A stretch of DNA of 64,000 nucleotides from Vreelandella alkaliphila (GTDB lineage Bacteria; Pseudomonadota; Gammaproteobacteria; Pseudomonadales; Halomonadaceae), in the NCBI RefSeq assembly GCF_016107625.1, contig NZ_JABASV010000010.1, positions 1 to 64,000 on the forward strand, in the 5' to 3' direction. This document shows, one piece after another, positions 35,941 to 45,068 of the stretch. The notes beneath the pieces are model-generated. The model did no database searches. It saw only the letters and a list, made by a program, of their open reading frames with translations, and was not told the origin of the DNA. Position numbers and translations under genes: made by a program. Positions within the stretch are counted from its first letter, which is position 1. Each line of letters begins with the position of its first letter.

Positions 35941-38142
35941 ATGCGAGCAGGCTGTCGCGTTGACAAACCCAACGCTGTCATTAAGCAAGCATCAGCCTTG
36001 GTTCATCATGCCACCCGCTTGCAGCGCCGTCGTTGGCGGGCGCTGGTATGGCTATATGGGTCGCCTGATAAGGCCCGCCAGCAGGCGCAACTGTTGTGGG
36101 AAGAGCAAATGTGGCAGGCACCGCTGTGGGTGGGCGCTGAGCATGAAACGCCAGTGGCGCCATGTTTACCAGCCAGTAAAGCTCGCACACGGCTAGGTGC
36201 GGAGCATCAGCTAATCGTCCTAGACGCTAGTGGTAGCCAAGGATTAGATCCAGATGCGCTAGGCGCATTAGCGGGTACCGTGAGTGCTGGTGGGTTATTG
36301 GTGATTATTACGCCCAGCAACTGGGGTGAACAGCCTGATCCTGATTATGCCCGCTTTGCCGATTATCCGTGGCGTTGGGATTCGCTGAGCGCTCATTACC
36401 TTAAACGGTTAGCGTTTCAGCTGACGGGTGAGAGCACTATTGTTCGCTGGGAGGTAGACGGTAGCCTCATGCTGCCCAGGCTGTCTATTCGAGACTCGCG
36501 TGCGGCTCCGTTTGACGACGCAGACTGTTTGACGGCTGATCAGGCTCGTGCAGTGAATGCGCTAGTAAAACTAAAGCGTCGCCGGCCATTGGTTATTACC
36601 GCGGATCGTGGGCGGGGTAAAAGCGCTGCATTGGGGATTGCTTGCGCTCGCCTGCTACAAAAAAGCGTGACGCAACTGGTGGTGACTGCACCTCGACTCA
36701 GTTCAGTGGAAAGCTTGTTTGCGCGCGTAGTAGCGCTATGTCCGGAAGGTCAACGCCTCAGCTCAGCGCGGTTTGAACTGCCGAGCGGTAGCTCGCTGTG
36801 TTTCCTTGCGCCTGATGCGCTTAACGAACAGGTTGATCAGGCAAGACTCGGCGGTAGCGGCAGCTATTTACTCGTCGACGAGGCAGCGGCCATTCCTGCG
36901 GCAATGTTAGCTCACTGGCTTGCTGCATTTCCACGTATCGCGTTTGCAACTACTGTGCATGGCTATGAAGGGTCAGGGCGCGGTTTTGCACTACGTTTTC
37001 GCGAGGTGCTCAATCGAACAGCTCCTCAATGGCGAGAGTTACCGTTAGATACCCCTGTTCGCTGGTCAGTGGGAGATCCTTTAGAAGCGACTATCCAAGC
37101 GTTGCTGCTGCTCAATGCTCCGCTACCTGAGGCTCAGTTGCCTGAGGCACACGCCAGTACTCATTGTCAGGCTGCCTCTATGGTGTTGACTCAGACGCAG
37201 TTAGCCAAGCAGCGTGAGTTGTTAGCGAAATTGTTTGGCTTGCTGGTGCAGTCCCACTATCGCACCACGCCTAGTGACTTGCGCCAACTATTAGATGGTC
37301 CTGGTACCGCCATTCGCACAATCATCGCATCAAAAGAGCCGCAGGCCGTTTTGGTGACCCGTGAAGAGGGTGGCTTTAATGCCGCACTTGCTGAGCAAGT
37401 GGCTCGTGGTGAGCGACGCCCTCAAGGCCATCTACTGGCCCAGTCGTTGGCGGCTCACAGTGGCAGTCGTGAGGCGTTAACCTCTCGCTGGCGGCGAGTA
37501 GCTCGCATTGCTGCTCATCCAGAGCGGCGGCGTGAAGGGTTAGGGCGCCGGTTGTTAGAAGAGGATATAGCTAACGCTCGTCAGCAGGGTATCGCGCTTT
37601 ACGGGGCTACCTTTGGTGCCGAAGCATCGTTGCTGCGTTTTTGGCTGGCGCTCGGGTTTGCGCCTGTTCGTTTAGGCATCTCTCGAGAAACGGCTACCGG
37701 CGAGTACGCGATTATGGTGGCGCGCGCGCTGACCAGCGAAGGGCACGCAGTGCTGACGACGCTGCGTGATACCTTTGCGGCCTCATTGATAACGCTATTG
37801 GCCTTTGAGCTAGCGACACTGCCCGCGCCGATCGTCGCGTTACTGTTGCCGTCCTTGCCTCGTTTGCCGCTTAGCAACGCTGAGATTCAGGCGGTGGACG
37901 ATGTGGCGTATGCGCACCGCGACCCTGCCTTGGCAAGGACGTCGCTTCAGGCGCTGGCCAGAGAGGCTAGCCATTGGCCGTTAGGGCAAGAGGCGCAAAT
38001 AGCCCACCAGCAGTTGATTACCTGGGCCTTCCAAAACCAGCCGTTAGCAAAGGCACACGGTGAGTCAGTGCGGCTGATTCGTCGCGCGACTCAACAAATT
38101 ATTGAACAGCGCACGCTTTTCCCCAGTAGCCCGGAGGGGTAA
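35941..38142 (+). CDS. tmcA: tRNA(Met) cytidine acetyltransferase
   Basis: TmcA makes N4-acetylcytidine at the wobble base of elongator tRNA-Met using acetyl-CoA and ATP. AGGAG lies just before the ATG. The order is an N-terminal domain, an RNA-helicase-like module with Walker A TADRGRGKSAA and Walker B LLVDEAAAIP, then a GNAT module with ARIAAHPERRREGLGRRLL. The 733 residues exceed E. coli TmcA (671). Part of the excess is a duplicated pentapeptide LPEAQ-LPEAH at residues 395-404. It appears monocistronic. Confidence 0.95.
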   Translation: MRAGCRVDKPNAVIKQASALVHHATRLQRRRWRALVWLYGSPDKARQQAQLLWEEQMWQAPLWVGAEHETPVAPCLPASKARTRLGAEHQLIVLDASGSQGLDPDALGALAGTVSAGGLLVIITPSNWGEQPDPDYARFADYPWRWDSLSAHYLKRLAFQLTGESTIVRWEVDGSLMLPRLSIRDSRAAPFDDADCLTADQARAVNALVKLKRRRPLVITADRGRGKSAALGIACARLLQKSVTQLVVTAPRLSSVESLFARVVALCPEGQRLSSARFELPSGSSLCFLAPDALNEQVDQARLGGSGSYLLVDEAAAIPAAMLAHWLAAFPRIAFATTVHGYEGSGRGFALRFREVLNRTAPQWRELPLDTPVRWSVGDPLEATIQALLLLNAPLPEAQLPEAHASTHCQAASMVLTQTQLAKQRELLAKLFGLLVQSHYRTTPSDLRQLLDGPGTAIRTIIASKEPQAVLVTREEGGFNAALAEQVARGERRPQGHLLAQSLAAHSGSREALTSRWRRVARIAAHPERRREGLGRRLLEEDIANARQQGIALYGATFGAEASLLRFWLALGFAPVRLGISRETATGEYAIMVARALTSEGHAVLTTLRDTFAASLITLLAFELATLPAPIVALLLPSLPRLPLSNAEIQAVDDVAYAHRDPALARTSLQALAREASHWPLGQEAQIAHQQLITWAFQNQPLAKAHGESVRLIRRATQQIIEQRTLFPSSPEG
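37123..37152 (+). repeat. Two 15-nt tandem repeats inside tmcA
   Basis: CTACCTGAGGCTCAG is followed directly by TTGCCTGAGGCACAC (11 of 15 identical), in frame, encoding LPEAQ and LPEAH. Confidence 0.7.
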
Positions 38143-38174
38143 AGTAAACTGGTTATCGATAATGAAGAGTTTCC

Positions 38175-39638
38175 ATGAACGTACATCTAGAAGCCCTCGA
38201 GCCACGTTTAGTGTGGCAGCACTTTCGCACACTATGTAATACGCCGCGTCCCTCTGGTCATGAGGCCGCGCTGGTGGCGACGCTGGAGGCCTGGGCAGAT
38301 TCCCAGGGGCTACCCCACGACCGTGATGAGTTTGGCAACTTGCGCATTTGCAAGCCAGCCACGCCCGGCTGTGAAAGCGCGCCAGGCATCGTGCTGCAGG
38401 GCCATCTAGATATGGTGGCGCAAGCTAACGCAGGCCATGACCACGATTTTACCCGCGACCCTATTCAGACGTATGAAAAAGACGGCTGGCTATTTGCTGA
38501 TGGCACCACACTAGGTGCTGATAATGGCCTTGGTGTCGCCGCTATTCTGGCCGTATTGGAAGACCCTGCGCTTACGCATGGCCCGTTAGAAGCACTGTTT
38601 ACGCTAGAGGAAGAGACCTCTATGGGGGGCGCGCTCAATCTTGCTGAAAATTGGCTGGAAGGGTCATTGCTGCTCAATTTAGACAGTGAAGATCGCGGCC
38701 AAGTTTATATCGGCTGTGCGGGAGGCGCTGACGTAGTAGTGAATGCGCAGCTCCCCAGCACGGCGCTGCAAGACAATGAGCAGGTGGTTTCGCTGGCGCT
38801 GACGGGGCTAAAAGGCGGCCACTCGGGGATGGATATTGATAAACCCCTGGGCAACGCGAACCGCTTGCTAGTCCGCGTGCTGTGGGCATTGGAAGCCTTT
38901 GGTGCGCGGCTGATTAATTACCATGGCGGCACACTACGTAATGCCATCCCCCGCGAGGCGTTTGCGCAAATTGCCCTGCCTACTGATGAGCTTGACGCCG
39001 CGTTGGCGATGGTGGAAACGCTTGCTGATACGCTAAAAGCTGAATTGGGCAGTGGCGATAGCAATATGGCGCTTACTGCTGAGCGTGTGGAGCGGGCTGA
39101 CGCTGAACCACTAACGCGGGACGCCAGTGCGATGCTGCTGGCTGCGCTGCACGCGGCCCCCTGTGGAGTCGAACGCATGAGTGCTGATGTGCCGGGGGTA
39201 GTGGAAACCTCGAACAATTTAGGTGTATTAAGCGTGGAAAACGGACGTTTCCACCTTTGTGCACTGGTGCGTTCACTGCATGACAGTGCCACTGACGCGA
39301 TGGCGGGACGTTTTCAGGCGCTGTTTGGCCTGATGGGCGCTAGGGTAAAAGTGGAAAATGGCTATCCAGGCTGGGTGCCTAATCCACAAAGCCCCTTGCT
39401 TGCTACCTTTAATGCTCGGCATGCTGCATTAATGGGCCGTGAACCCGAGGTCAAGGTGATTCATGCCGGCCTTGAATGCGGCATCCTGGGAAGTAAATAC
39501 CCACAGCTAGACATGATTTCGTTTGGCCCGCTGATTCGCGGTGCGCATTCGCCAGCCGAACGAGTGGAAATTGCCTCGGTGGCGGAGTTCTGGGAGATGC
39601 TACGCGATTTCATTGAAACCTTGGCGAACTCTCGCTAG
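38175..39638 (+). CDS. pepD: Aminoacyl-histidine dipeptidase (peptidase D)
   Basis: PepD is a cytosolic zinc dipeptidase of the M20 family that cleaves Xaa-His and other dipeptides. Metal-binding motifs are present: QGHLDMVAQ, DGTTLGADNGLG, LFTLEEETSMGG, and the C-terminal HAGLECGIL. The length of 487 residues matches E. coli PepD (485). It lies 32 nt after tmcA on the same strand, so the two may be co-transcribed, and ends at a strong hairpin. Confidence 0.95.
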   Translation: MNVHLEALEPRLVWQHFRTLCNTPRPSGHEAALVATLEAWADSQGLPHDRDEFGNLRICKPATPGCESAPGIVLQGHLDMVAQANAGHDHDFTRDPIQTYEKDGWLFADGTTLGADNGLGVAAILAVLEDPALTHGPLEALFTLEEETSMGGALNLAENWLEGSLLLNLDSEDRGQVYIGCAGGADVVVNAQLPSTALQDNEQVVSLALTGLKGGHSGMDIDKPLGNANRLLVRVLWALEAFGARLINYHGGTLRNAIPREAFAQIALPTDELDAALAMVETLADTLKAELGSGDSNMALTAERVERADAEPLTRDASAMLLAALHAAPCGVERMSADVPGVVETSNNLGVLSVENGRFHLCALVRSLHDSATDAMAGRFQALFGLMGARVKVENGYPGWVPNPQSPLLATFNARHAALMGREPEVKVIHAGLECGILGSKYPQLDMISFGPLIRGAHSPAERVEIASVAEFWEMLRDFIETLANSR

Positions 39639-39650
39639 ACAAATCGCCAT

Positions 39651-39681
39651 AAAAAACGGCACCCGTATAGGGTGCCGTTTT
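39651..39681. terminator. Bidirectional terminator between pepD and dps
   Basis: A 10-bp stem AACGGCACCC/GGGTGCCGTT with a 5-nt loop has A residues on the left and T residues on the right, and lies between two converging genes. Confidence 0.88.
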
Positions 39682-39733
39682 GGTTAGTGCCTACCCCCTG
39701 TCTACGTTAGCCATCAGCGAGGTAAACATCGTG

Positions 39734-40210
39734 TTATTTGCTCAAGTAAGCGTTGAGCATCCATACGGTTTTTTCCTGCTCGCGAATATAGTCACCGGCT
39801 TGTGCAGCGGTGCCTTCATCGTCAGCGTCCGACGCAATTGCCAGCAATTCCCGCTGTAATTCAATCAGTGTTTGATAACCGGTGAGTACGCCTTTCACGC
39901 AGGTTTGACCATCATGAACGTCTTTATCTTCTTCAATACGCGAAATTTTTACATAGTCGCTATACGCATGAATAGGCTTGTGGCCTAACGTCAAAATACG
40001 TTCTGCCACTTCATCTACTTTGGTAAGCAAGTCGGTATAAAACTCTTCAAATTTCGCGTGTAGCTCAAAGAAGTCGCTACCTCGTACGTTCCAGTGGTAG
40101 CCACGAACGTTCATATAGAAAATCTGATAATTGGCCAGCAGGTGATTAAGTTTCTCAGCGAGTTGGCTTGCGCTGCCTTCGTGTAAGCCAATGCTATTTG
40201 TATCACTCAT
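39734..40210 (-). CDS. dps: Dps family DNA-binding ferritin-like protein
   Basis: Dps forms a 12-mer that oxidises and stores iron and protects DNA in starvation. The start at 40210 follows GGAGGAG. The product has 157 residues. The intersubunit ferroxidase residues are visible in YHWNVRGSDFFELHAKFEEFYTD (His, His, Asp, Glu), split across the first two helices. It is monocistronic, with a small palindrome 46 nt upstream. Confidence 0.93.
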   Translation of the reverse strand: MSDTNSIGLHEGSASQLAEKLNHLLANYQIFYMNVRGYHWNVRGSDFFELHAKFEEFYTDLLTKVDEVAERILTLGHKPIHAYSDYVKISRIEEDKDVHDGQTCVKGVLTGYQTLIELQRELLAIASDADDEGTAAQAGDYIREQEKTVWMLNAYLSK

Positions 40211-40255
40211 GTAGTGCTCCTCCATGGTTGTAACCGCTCTGAAAACAGTACGGTC

Positions 40256-40270
40256 ATCAAATCGTTTGAT
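40256..40270. promoter_or_regulatory. Small palindrome upstream of dps
   Basis: ATCAAA-TCG-TTTGAT is a perfect 6-bp inverted repeat with a 3-nt centre, 46 nt before the dps start codon. It could be an operator or chance symmetry; I cannot match it to a named site. Confidence 0.3.
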
Positions 40271-40492
40271 TTAGCTTAAGACGCTTAGCGAGCGTTGCAA
40301 AACAAGTTTTTTGCATCGCGGCAATAGCGTCATAACATTACCTTGGCGGTGAGCTGGCGGCGGCTGACTCATCGCTTACGCAACATAGTACAGGTCTGAT
40401 ATGTCGTCGAATGTGTGCCTAATAAAAGAGATGTAGGCGCCTAGCGTGTTTTTCAAGGGGGCGTGTTTTTACGCGTTGGCTGGCTGACCCAT

Positions 40493-41623
40493 TTATCGAG
40501 CGAGCCAAAGCCTTGCAATGCTCTCACAGCGGTCAGCGAGTAGCTCAGCGGTGCGTGGTAAAGCATCTTCAAGTGTCATCGGGCCGTCGGCAAGGGCAAA
40601 CGCAGCGGTAACGCCTTCTCCTCGGCAGGCTTGCCACCCTTCACCCAGGCTACCGGCCAGTACGATGACCGGCTTGCCGTGGCGTTTAGCGGTACGGGCA
40701 ACGCCAATAGGCGTTTTACCCGAAAGGCTTTGACCATCTAAGCGACCTTCTCCGGTAATCACTAGGTCAATGTTAGGAAGCAGGCTGGGTAGCTTAGTTT
40801 GCTGCATCATTATCTCAATGCCGGGCGTGAGGGTGGCGTTCAGAAAGCAGCGAGCGGCAAATCCCATACCACCCGCAGCCCCCGCGCCGGCTAATTCTTT
40901 TTCATCGCGACCCAGTACCTGGGCGCTTAGTTCGGCAAAATGGCCAATCGCGCGATCAAGCGTGGCGACATCGTCAGGTGATGCGCCTTTTTGCGGGCCA
41001 AAGACAGCGCTCGCCCCACGTGATCCTAGCAGCGGGTTATCTACATCCACGGCGGCTTCAACTTCTAAGCTGTTTAAACGAGGGTCAAGCGTGGAAAGGT
41101 CTAACGTTGCAAGCTGCTGGAGTGCTGCGCCACCGGGGGGAAGCGAGTCGCCGTGCTTATCTAATAACTTGGCTCCCAGTGCTTGGAGCATGCCTGCGCC
41201 TGCATCGTTGGTGGCACTGCCACCTAAAAAAAGCAGCGCCTTCGTGGCGCCAGCATCAAGCGCCGCATGAAATAACTCTCCGACCCCGTAAGTGGTGGTA
41301 TGCAGGGCATTACGTTGATGAGGGGATAGATGCTGCAGCCCACTGGCTTCTGCTAGTTCGATAAACGCGGTACGCTGCTCGCTAAGCCAACCCCAGGATG
41401 CTTGACGCGGCCGCCCCAAGGCATCTTGTACCGTTAGTTGACGTCGCTCGGCATGGGTGGCAGCTATAAGCGCATCCAAGCTGCCTTCGCCGCCATCAGC
41501 AAGCGGGCAAAGGTGGATCGTGGCGGTTGGCGCAGCCCGTTGAATACCATCGGCCATGGCGCTTGCTGCTTGTTCAGCGCTAAGTGCATCTTTAAAACTA
41601 TCGGGGCAAAGCAGAACATTCAT
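40493..41623 (-). CDS. Glycerate kinase (GlxK/GarK family)
   Basis: The 376-residue class II glycerate kinase phosphorylates D-glycerate, linking glycolate or glucarate breakdown to glycolysis. Motifs: LLCPDSFKDALSAEQAA at the N-terminus, PLADGGEGSLDAL, LGGSATNDAGAGMLQALG and LVITGEGRLDGQSLSGKTP. No glyoxylate or sugar-acid genes lie nearby, so the pathway is not shown. Whether the product is 2- or 3-phosphoglycerate cannot be told. Confidence 0.93.
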   Translation of the reverse strand: MNVLLCPDSFKDALSAEQAASAMADGIQRAAPTATIHLCPLADGGEGSLDALIAATHAERRQLTVQDALGRPRQASWGWLSEQRTAFIELAEASGLQHLSPHQRNALHTTTYGVGELFHAALDAGATKALLFLGGSATNDAGAGMLQALGAKLLDKHGDSLPPGGAALQQLATLDLSTLDPRLNSLEVEAAVDVDNPLLGSRGASAVFGPQKGASPDDVATLDRAIGHFAELSAQVLGRDEKELAGAGAAGGMGFAARCFLNATLTPGIEIMMQQTKLPSLLPNIDLVITGEGRLDGQSLSGKTPIGVARTAKRHGKPVIVLAGSLGEGWQACRGEGVTAAFALADGPMTLEDALPRTAELLADRCESIARLWLAR

Positions 41624-41757
41624 CGCACAACCTCCCTAACGTGTTGTCATAATTGTTTATCGTGATTTTTTATCATTTATCTTAATGAATGGCTGCTGGC
41701 GAGCTTAGCGCGGCGTTCGATGACACACCAGCCGCATCTGAGGCGAGAGGATCACTC

Positions 41758-42336
41758 ATGAAGGCAATACTACCGATTAGCATGACGTGCTTGTTGATAC
41801 TGACAGGCTGCCAAGCAGTGCCAGAGCGTCTTCCTCAAGCGGAGCCAGCGCCTTCTGCAGCCTGCTACTTTCCCACTGGGCCGTCTGGCCAAACCGCACC
41901 GCCATTGGAGGTGGTGACGCAAAGTATTGACGTATTGGAAGCATGGGGGTTTGAGCTTGAAGCTACCGACACCGATTTAGGCTTGGTGACCGCTAGTCGA
42001 CAGCGAGATTTGATTGGCTACTACGACCCTTATGATAACGACTTTGGGTATGGGCGAAGCATGCGGGTCTTTGGTGGTTTTGGTTTGGGGCGTGGTGGTT
42101 CCAGCATTGGTCTGGGGATTGGTAGTGGATTTGGAGGCGGTTTCCACCATCAACCTGTCGAAGTAGAGCGAGTATCGCTACTGGCACGCGATGGGCATAT
42201 TCGGCTTTCCCGAGATATTCGGCGCTTTGACCACTTAGGGGATCTGCGTGAATCTTACAGCGCTAGCAATGATGATTTTTGTCAACGTTTTCAAACTGCG
42301 TTTGAGCAAACGGTAGCTACCCCGAGGGCGTTATGA
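41758..42336 (+). CDS. Lipoprotein with glycine-rich region, unknown function
   Basis: The start at 41758 follows GAGAGG. The product is 192 residues with lipobox ILTGC (Cys18). It contains a Gly-rich segment (GGFGLGRGGSSIGLGIGSGF) that may be a membrane-inserting or flexible loop, with His residues nearby (FHHQP). I do not recognise the family. It overlaps the next lipoprotein gene by 4 nt and heads a four-gene run ending in a NicO-type transporter. Confidence 0.7.
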   Translation: MKAILPISMTCLLILTGCQAVPERLPQAEPAPSAACYFPTGPSGQTAPPLEVVTQSIDVLEAWGFELEATDTDLGLVTASRQRDLIGYYDPYDNDFGYGRSMRVFGGFGLGRGGSSIGLGIGSGFGGGFHHQPVEVERVSLLARDGHIRLSRDIRRFDHLGDLRESYSASNDDFCQRFQTAFEQTVATPRAL

Positions 42337-42707
42337 AATCACTACGTAAGCACTTTTTAACGGCCACCGCAGTACTCATGATTATTATGCTGGCAGGCTG
42401 TGCCTCTACGCAGCCACTAGAGCCGCGAGAACTACGTTACAGCGCTTCCCCAGAGCAAGCGTTCCGCGAAGCCATTGAGTTAATGATGGAGCAAGGCTAT
42501 GTCGTTCGGCACGCTGATTTAGCGCTAGGGCGCGCAGATGCAACGTTAGCCCGCTGGCCAGAGTATCGCTTGCAACTGCAGGTAAGTGAGGTACCTGGTG
42601 GCAGCCGTGTCAGCCTGTCGGCGTTACGTGGGAATCAGCCGCTGCCACCGTATGTATTAGATCCCTGGCTGGTTGAGCTGCAACATAAATTAGGAGAGTT
42701 GCCGTGA
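42333..42707 (+). CDS. Small lipoprotein, unknown function
   Basis: The 124-residue protein has lipobox MLAGC (Cys23). The mature part contains SPEQAFREAIELMMEQGYVVRHAD and a basic-hydrophobic C-terminus, an arrangement resembling the conserved part of the lipoprotein before it. The fold is not recognised. It overlaps both neighbours by 4 nt, so all three genes are translationally coupled. Confidence 0.65.
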   Translation: MKSLRKHFLTATAVLMIIMLAGCASTQPLEPRELRYSASPEQAFREAIELMMEQGYVVRHADLALGRADATLARWPEYRLQLQVSEVPGGSRVSLSALRGNQPLPPYVLDPWLVELQHKLGELP

Positions 42708-43399
42708 CAGGCGTATTCCTCCCGCTAGGTAGCTCACTGAATAAACTCCGCAGTTGCTGGGTAGTGCTGGTAATAGGCGTTTGTAGCACGCTAAACAGTA
42801 GCCTTGTGTTGGCCCACCCCCATGGTTGGATTGATCTCAGCGTGAGGGTGATAACAAACGATGAGGGGATCGCAACAGGGCTTCATCAAACATGGCGAAT
42901 GGATCCCTTTTACAGTTTGGTGGTGTTCGAAGAGTTACAGCAGGTTCAAGGCAGCAACTTGCAAGAGGGACTTGACCAGCTAGGCAGCGACATCCGTAAT
43001 AACCTGTCGCAGCAGCACTACTTTACGGAGGTTCGTGTGAATGGCGAGCCGCAAGTGCTGGGTGAGGTGTCTGAATACACGGCGTTGGAGCGTGATGGTC
43101 GCTTAACCTTTATGTTTATTCTGCCGTTAGCAACGCCTCAGCCATTGGCCGGGCGAATGCTGGAGTATCAGGTCTTTGACCCAACCTACTATATCGAAGT
43201 GGTGCACGAAGAAGAGGACGGGGCACCCTCTGAGCAGGCGCTGATTCTCTATGGTGAGCCCGACTGCCGTTTAAGCGTGCTACCTGCTGACCCTGATCCC
43301 GAGCTCGTTATGCAAGCAGCGCTGTTAGATGTGGATGAAACGGGAGAGTCAGGATTGGGCCGCCATTTTGCAGAAACGGGGCGGATTGAATGCGACTAG
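42704..43399 (+). CDS. DUF1007 family periplasmic protein
   Basis: A GTG start at 42704 follows TAGGAGAG. The 231-residue protein has an N-terminal hydrophobic signal and the DUF1007 hallmark AHPHGWIDLSVRV at the mature N-terminus, then QTWRMDPFYSLVVFEEL. The HPH motif would be exposed at the N-terminus and could bind metal. DUF1007 genes are commonly found beside NicO-type nickel/cobalt transporters, as here. The molecular role is unknown; a metal-handling partner is the best guess. Confidence 0.82.
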   Translation: MTGVFLPLGSSLNKLRSCWVVLVIGVCSTLNSSLVLAHPHGWIDLSVRVITNDEGIATGLHQTWRMDPFYSLVVFEELQQVQGSNLQEGLDQLGSDIRNNLSQQHYFTEVRVNGEPQVLGEVSEYTALERDGRLTFMFILPLATPQPLAGRMLEYQVFDPTYYIEVVHEEEDGAPSEQALILYGEPDCRLSVLPADPDPELVMQAALLDVDETGESGLGRHFAETGRIECD

Positions 43400-43420
43400 C
43401 GGAAAACCTGGAAGGTCGTG

Positions 43421-43441
43421 TATAAAGTGTTACTTTATAAC
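43421..43441. promoter_or_regulatory. Zur-like palindrome upstream of the NicO gene
   Basis: TATAAAGT-GTT-ACTTTATA is a perfect 8-bp inverted repeat. Overlapping it, GTTACTTTATAAC (43429-43441) matches the Zur-type core GTTATATNATAAC at all but two defined positions. It lies 17 nt before the NicO start and could be a metalloregulator site. It has no T-tract, so it is not a terminator. Confidence 0.45.
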
Positions 43442-43458
43442 TTTCCGGCGGAGGGGCA

Positions 43459-44445
43459 ATGCCTTTAACGCGGCAACAACTGTTATGGGGAGCGCTTACC
43501 GTGTCGGGGGCGCTGCTGTTGGTCTTCATCGTACAGGCTAATTTGCAGGGGGTAAGCCTTCAATTGCTGGCTTGGCAGCGAGATTTACATCGCACCCTGA
43601 CGCTTGCTATTACCGAACTCTCTCGTACGCCTTCTACCAACACTTGGCTAACGCTGCTAGGGGTAAGTTTTGCTTATGGCGTTTTTCATGCTGCGGGGCC
43701 TGGGCATGGCAAAGCGGTATTAGCGACGTACTTAGCGTCTCACGGTGGTGCCACCCGTCGCGCTTTGGGGCTCTCTTTTGCGGCAGCTCTGCTGCAGGGG
43801 GGGACGGCGATTGCCATGGTGGCAGTGCTCGTACATGGGCTAGGCTGGGTGACCCGTCAGGCGATGGGCAGTGTGGTTTGGGTAGAGCAAGCCAGCTTTA
43901 TATTAGTGGCACTGTTAGGTGGTTGGTTATGCTGGCGGGCGATAAAACAATTGCGTCAAGCTTACTCAGTCCACGCTGGTGATGCTGCTGGTCACAGTCA
44001 CAGCCATGATCATTCCCACTGCTGCGGTGGGGCTCATCATATCGAGCCTCAACAAGCGCTCGACTGGCGCACAGCGCTGATGACCGTTGGTGCGATTGGA
44101 ATGCGTCCGTGCACTGGGGCAGTGCTTATGCTGGGGGCTGCTAGCCTGCTTGGGCAGTTTTACGTCGGTGTCGCTTCGGTGCTTGCCATGTCGCTTGGTA
44201 CCGGTATTACCGTTTCTGTGCTGGCGCTGGCAAGCATTGTGGCTCGGGGCTGGGCGGCTAAGCGGTTGCAGCAACAGAGCAGCCGACAGGTGGTCGAGAA
44301 AGCGGCTGGTTGGGCGGCGCTTGCCGGCGGTGCTCTCATTGTTGCACTAGGCGTATCACTTTCTATGGCTGGCGCCGCCCAGCCTGCCAGTGGTCCATTA
44401 CTTAGTGAGCCACCATCCAGACAGGGCTCTTTGCTGGGGAATTAA
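43459..44445 (+). CDS. NicO-family nickel/cobalt (metal) transporter
   Basis: GGAGGGG precedes the ATG. The 328-residue inner-membrane protein has about six membrane segments. The NicO signature HAAGPGHGKAV (His77-His83) is in the second segment. A cytoplasmic or periplasmic loop rich in His and Cys (GHSHSHDHSHCCGGAHH) lies near the middle, and MRPCTGAVLML follows. It resembles RcnA/HupE-like exporters or importers. The metal and direction cannot be read from sequence; it is probably partnered with the DUF1007 protein. Confidence 0.85.
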   Translation: MPLTRQQLLWGALTVSGALLLVFIVQANLQGVSLQLLAWQRDLHRTLTLAITELSRTPSTNTWLTLLGVSFAYGVFHAAGPGHGKAVLATYLASHGGATRRALGLSFAAALLQGGTAIAMVAVLVHGLGWVTRQAMGSVVWVEQASFILVALLGGWLCWRAIKQLRQAYSVHAGDAAGHSHSHDHSHCCGGAHHIEPQQALDWRTALMTVGAIGMRPCTGAVLMLGAASLLGQFYVGVASVLAMSLGTGITVSVLALASIVARGWAAKRLQQQSSRQVVEKAAGWAALAGGALIVALGVSLSMAGAAQPASGPLLSEPPSRQGSLLGN

Positions 44446-44446
44446 G

Positions 44447-44866
44447 CTAAAGCTTTAATCCTTCAATTTGGGCCAGCAGCTGTTCGCGGCGATTGCCCTG
44501 AAGGGGTAGCTCATAAGGCTCTGGGCTACCATTTCCCCATACCGGCGCTGGCCAACTGGCATCATCTGTATAGCGCACCACCAAATGAATATGCAGCTGG
44601 CTGACCACATTACCTAAGGTGGCAATATTGAGCTTATCACCGTGAAATAGCTCCTTCATTGCCGTTCCTAACGCGATCGTTTCACGCCACAGCTGGGCTT
44701 GTTCATCCTGGCTTAGTTCAAACACTTCGCTGACCGAGCCACGCCTTGGTACCAGAACTACCCAAGGGTAGCGTGCATCGTTCATTAGCAGCGCACGACA
44801 CAGGGGAAGGTCGGCGAGTGGTAAGGTATCCGCTTCTAGCCGTGGGTCAAGTTCAAACGTTTTCAA
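44447..44866 (-). CDS. HIT family hydrolase (HxH with first His replaced by Gln)
   Basis: The 139-residue protein has the HIT core NVVSQLHIHLVVRY (residues 86-99). The classical HxHxHxx triad reads Gln90-Leu-His92-Ile-His94, as in a subgroup of bacterial HIT proteins with PxWG near the end (APVWGNG). HIT proteins hydrolyse nucleoside phosphoramidates or dinucleoside polyphosphates. AGGAG lies upstream, and a Fur-like box lies 15 nt upstream of the start. It is convergent with the NicO gene, 1 nt apart. Confidence 0.85.
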   Translation of the reverse strand: MKTFELDPRLEADTLPLADLPLCRALLMNDARYPWVVLVPRRGSVSEVFELSQDEQAQLWRETIALGTAMKELFHGDKLNIATLGNVVSQLHIHLVVRYTDDASWPAPVWGNGSPEPYELPLQGNRREQLLAQIEGLKL

Positions 44867-44881
44867 GTAAGTGCTCCTTTA

Positions 44882-44900
44882 GATAATGAAAATTATCATA
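44882..44900. promoter_or_regulatory. Strong Fur-box-like sequence upstream of the HIT gene
   Basis: The 19-mer GATAATGAAAATTATCATA matches the Fur consensus GATAATGATAATCATTATC at 15 of 19 positions. It lies just before the ribosome-binding site of the HIT gene and about 170 nt before the entericidin gene. Direct repression of the HIT gene by iron-loaded Fur is the simplest reading. Confidence 0.6.
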
Positions 44901-45068
44901 GCAGCTGCGGATACACCTTGCTCCTTACCCAAGGACTTGCCAAGGGCTTGGGAAGGGGAGGTCAAAACAGGCGAAATTATTAAAATCTGTTACTCTGAAA
45001 GCACTCCCATACGGCAAGGCTGCCGTCGGAGCTTCCCGATGTTGAATGATTTGTTAAGGAGAACACAG

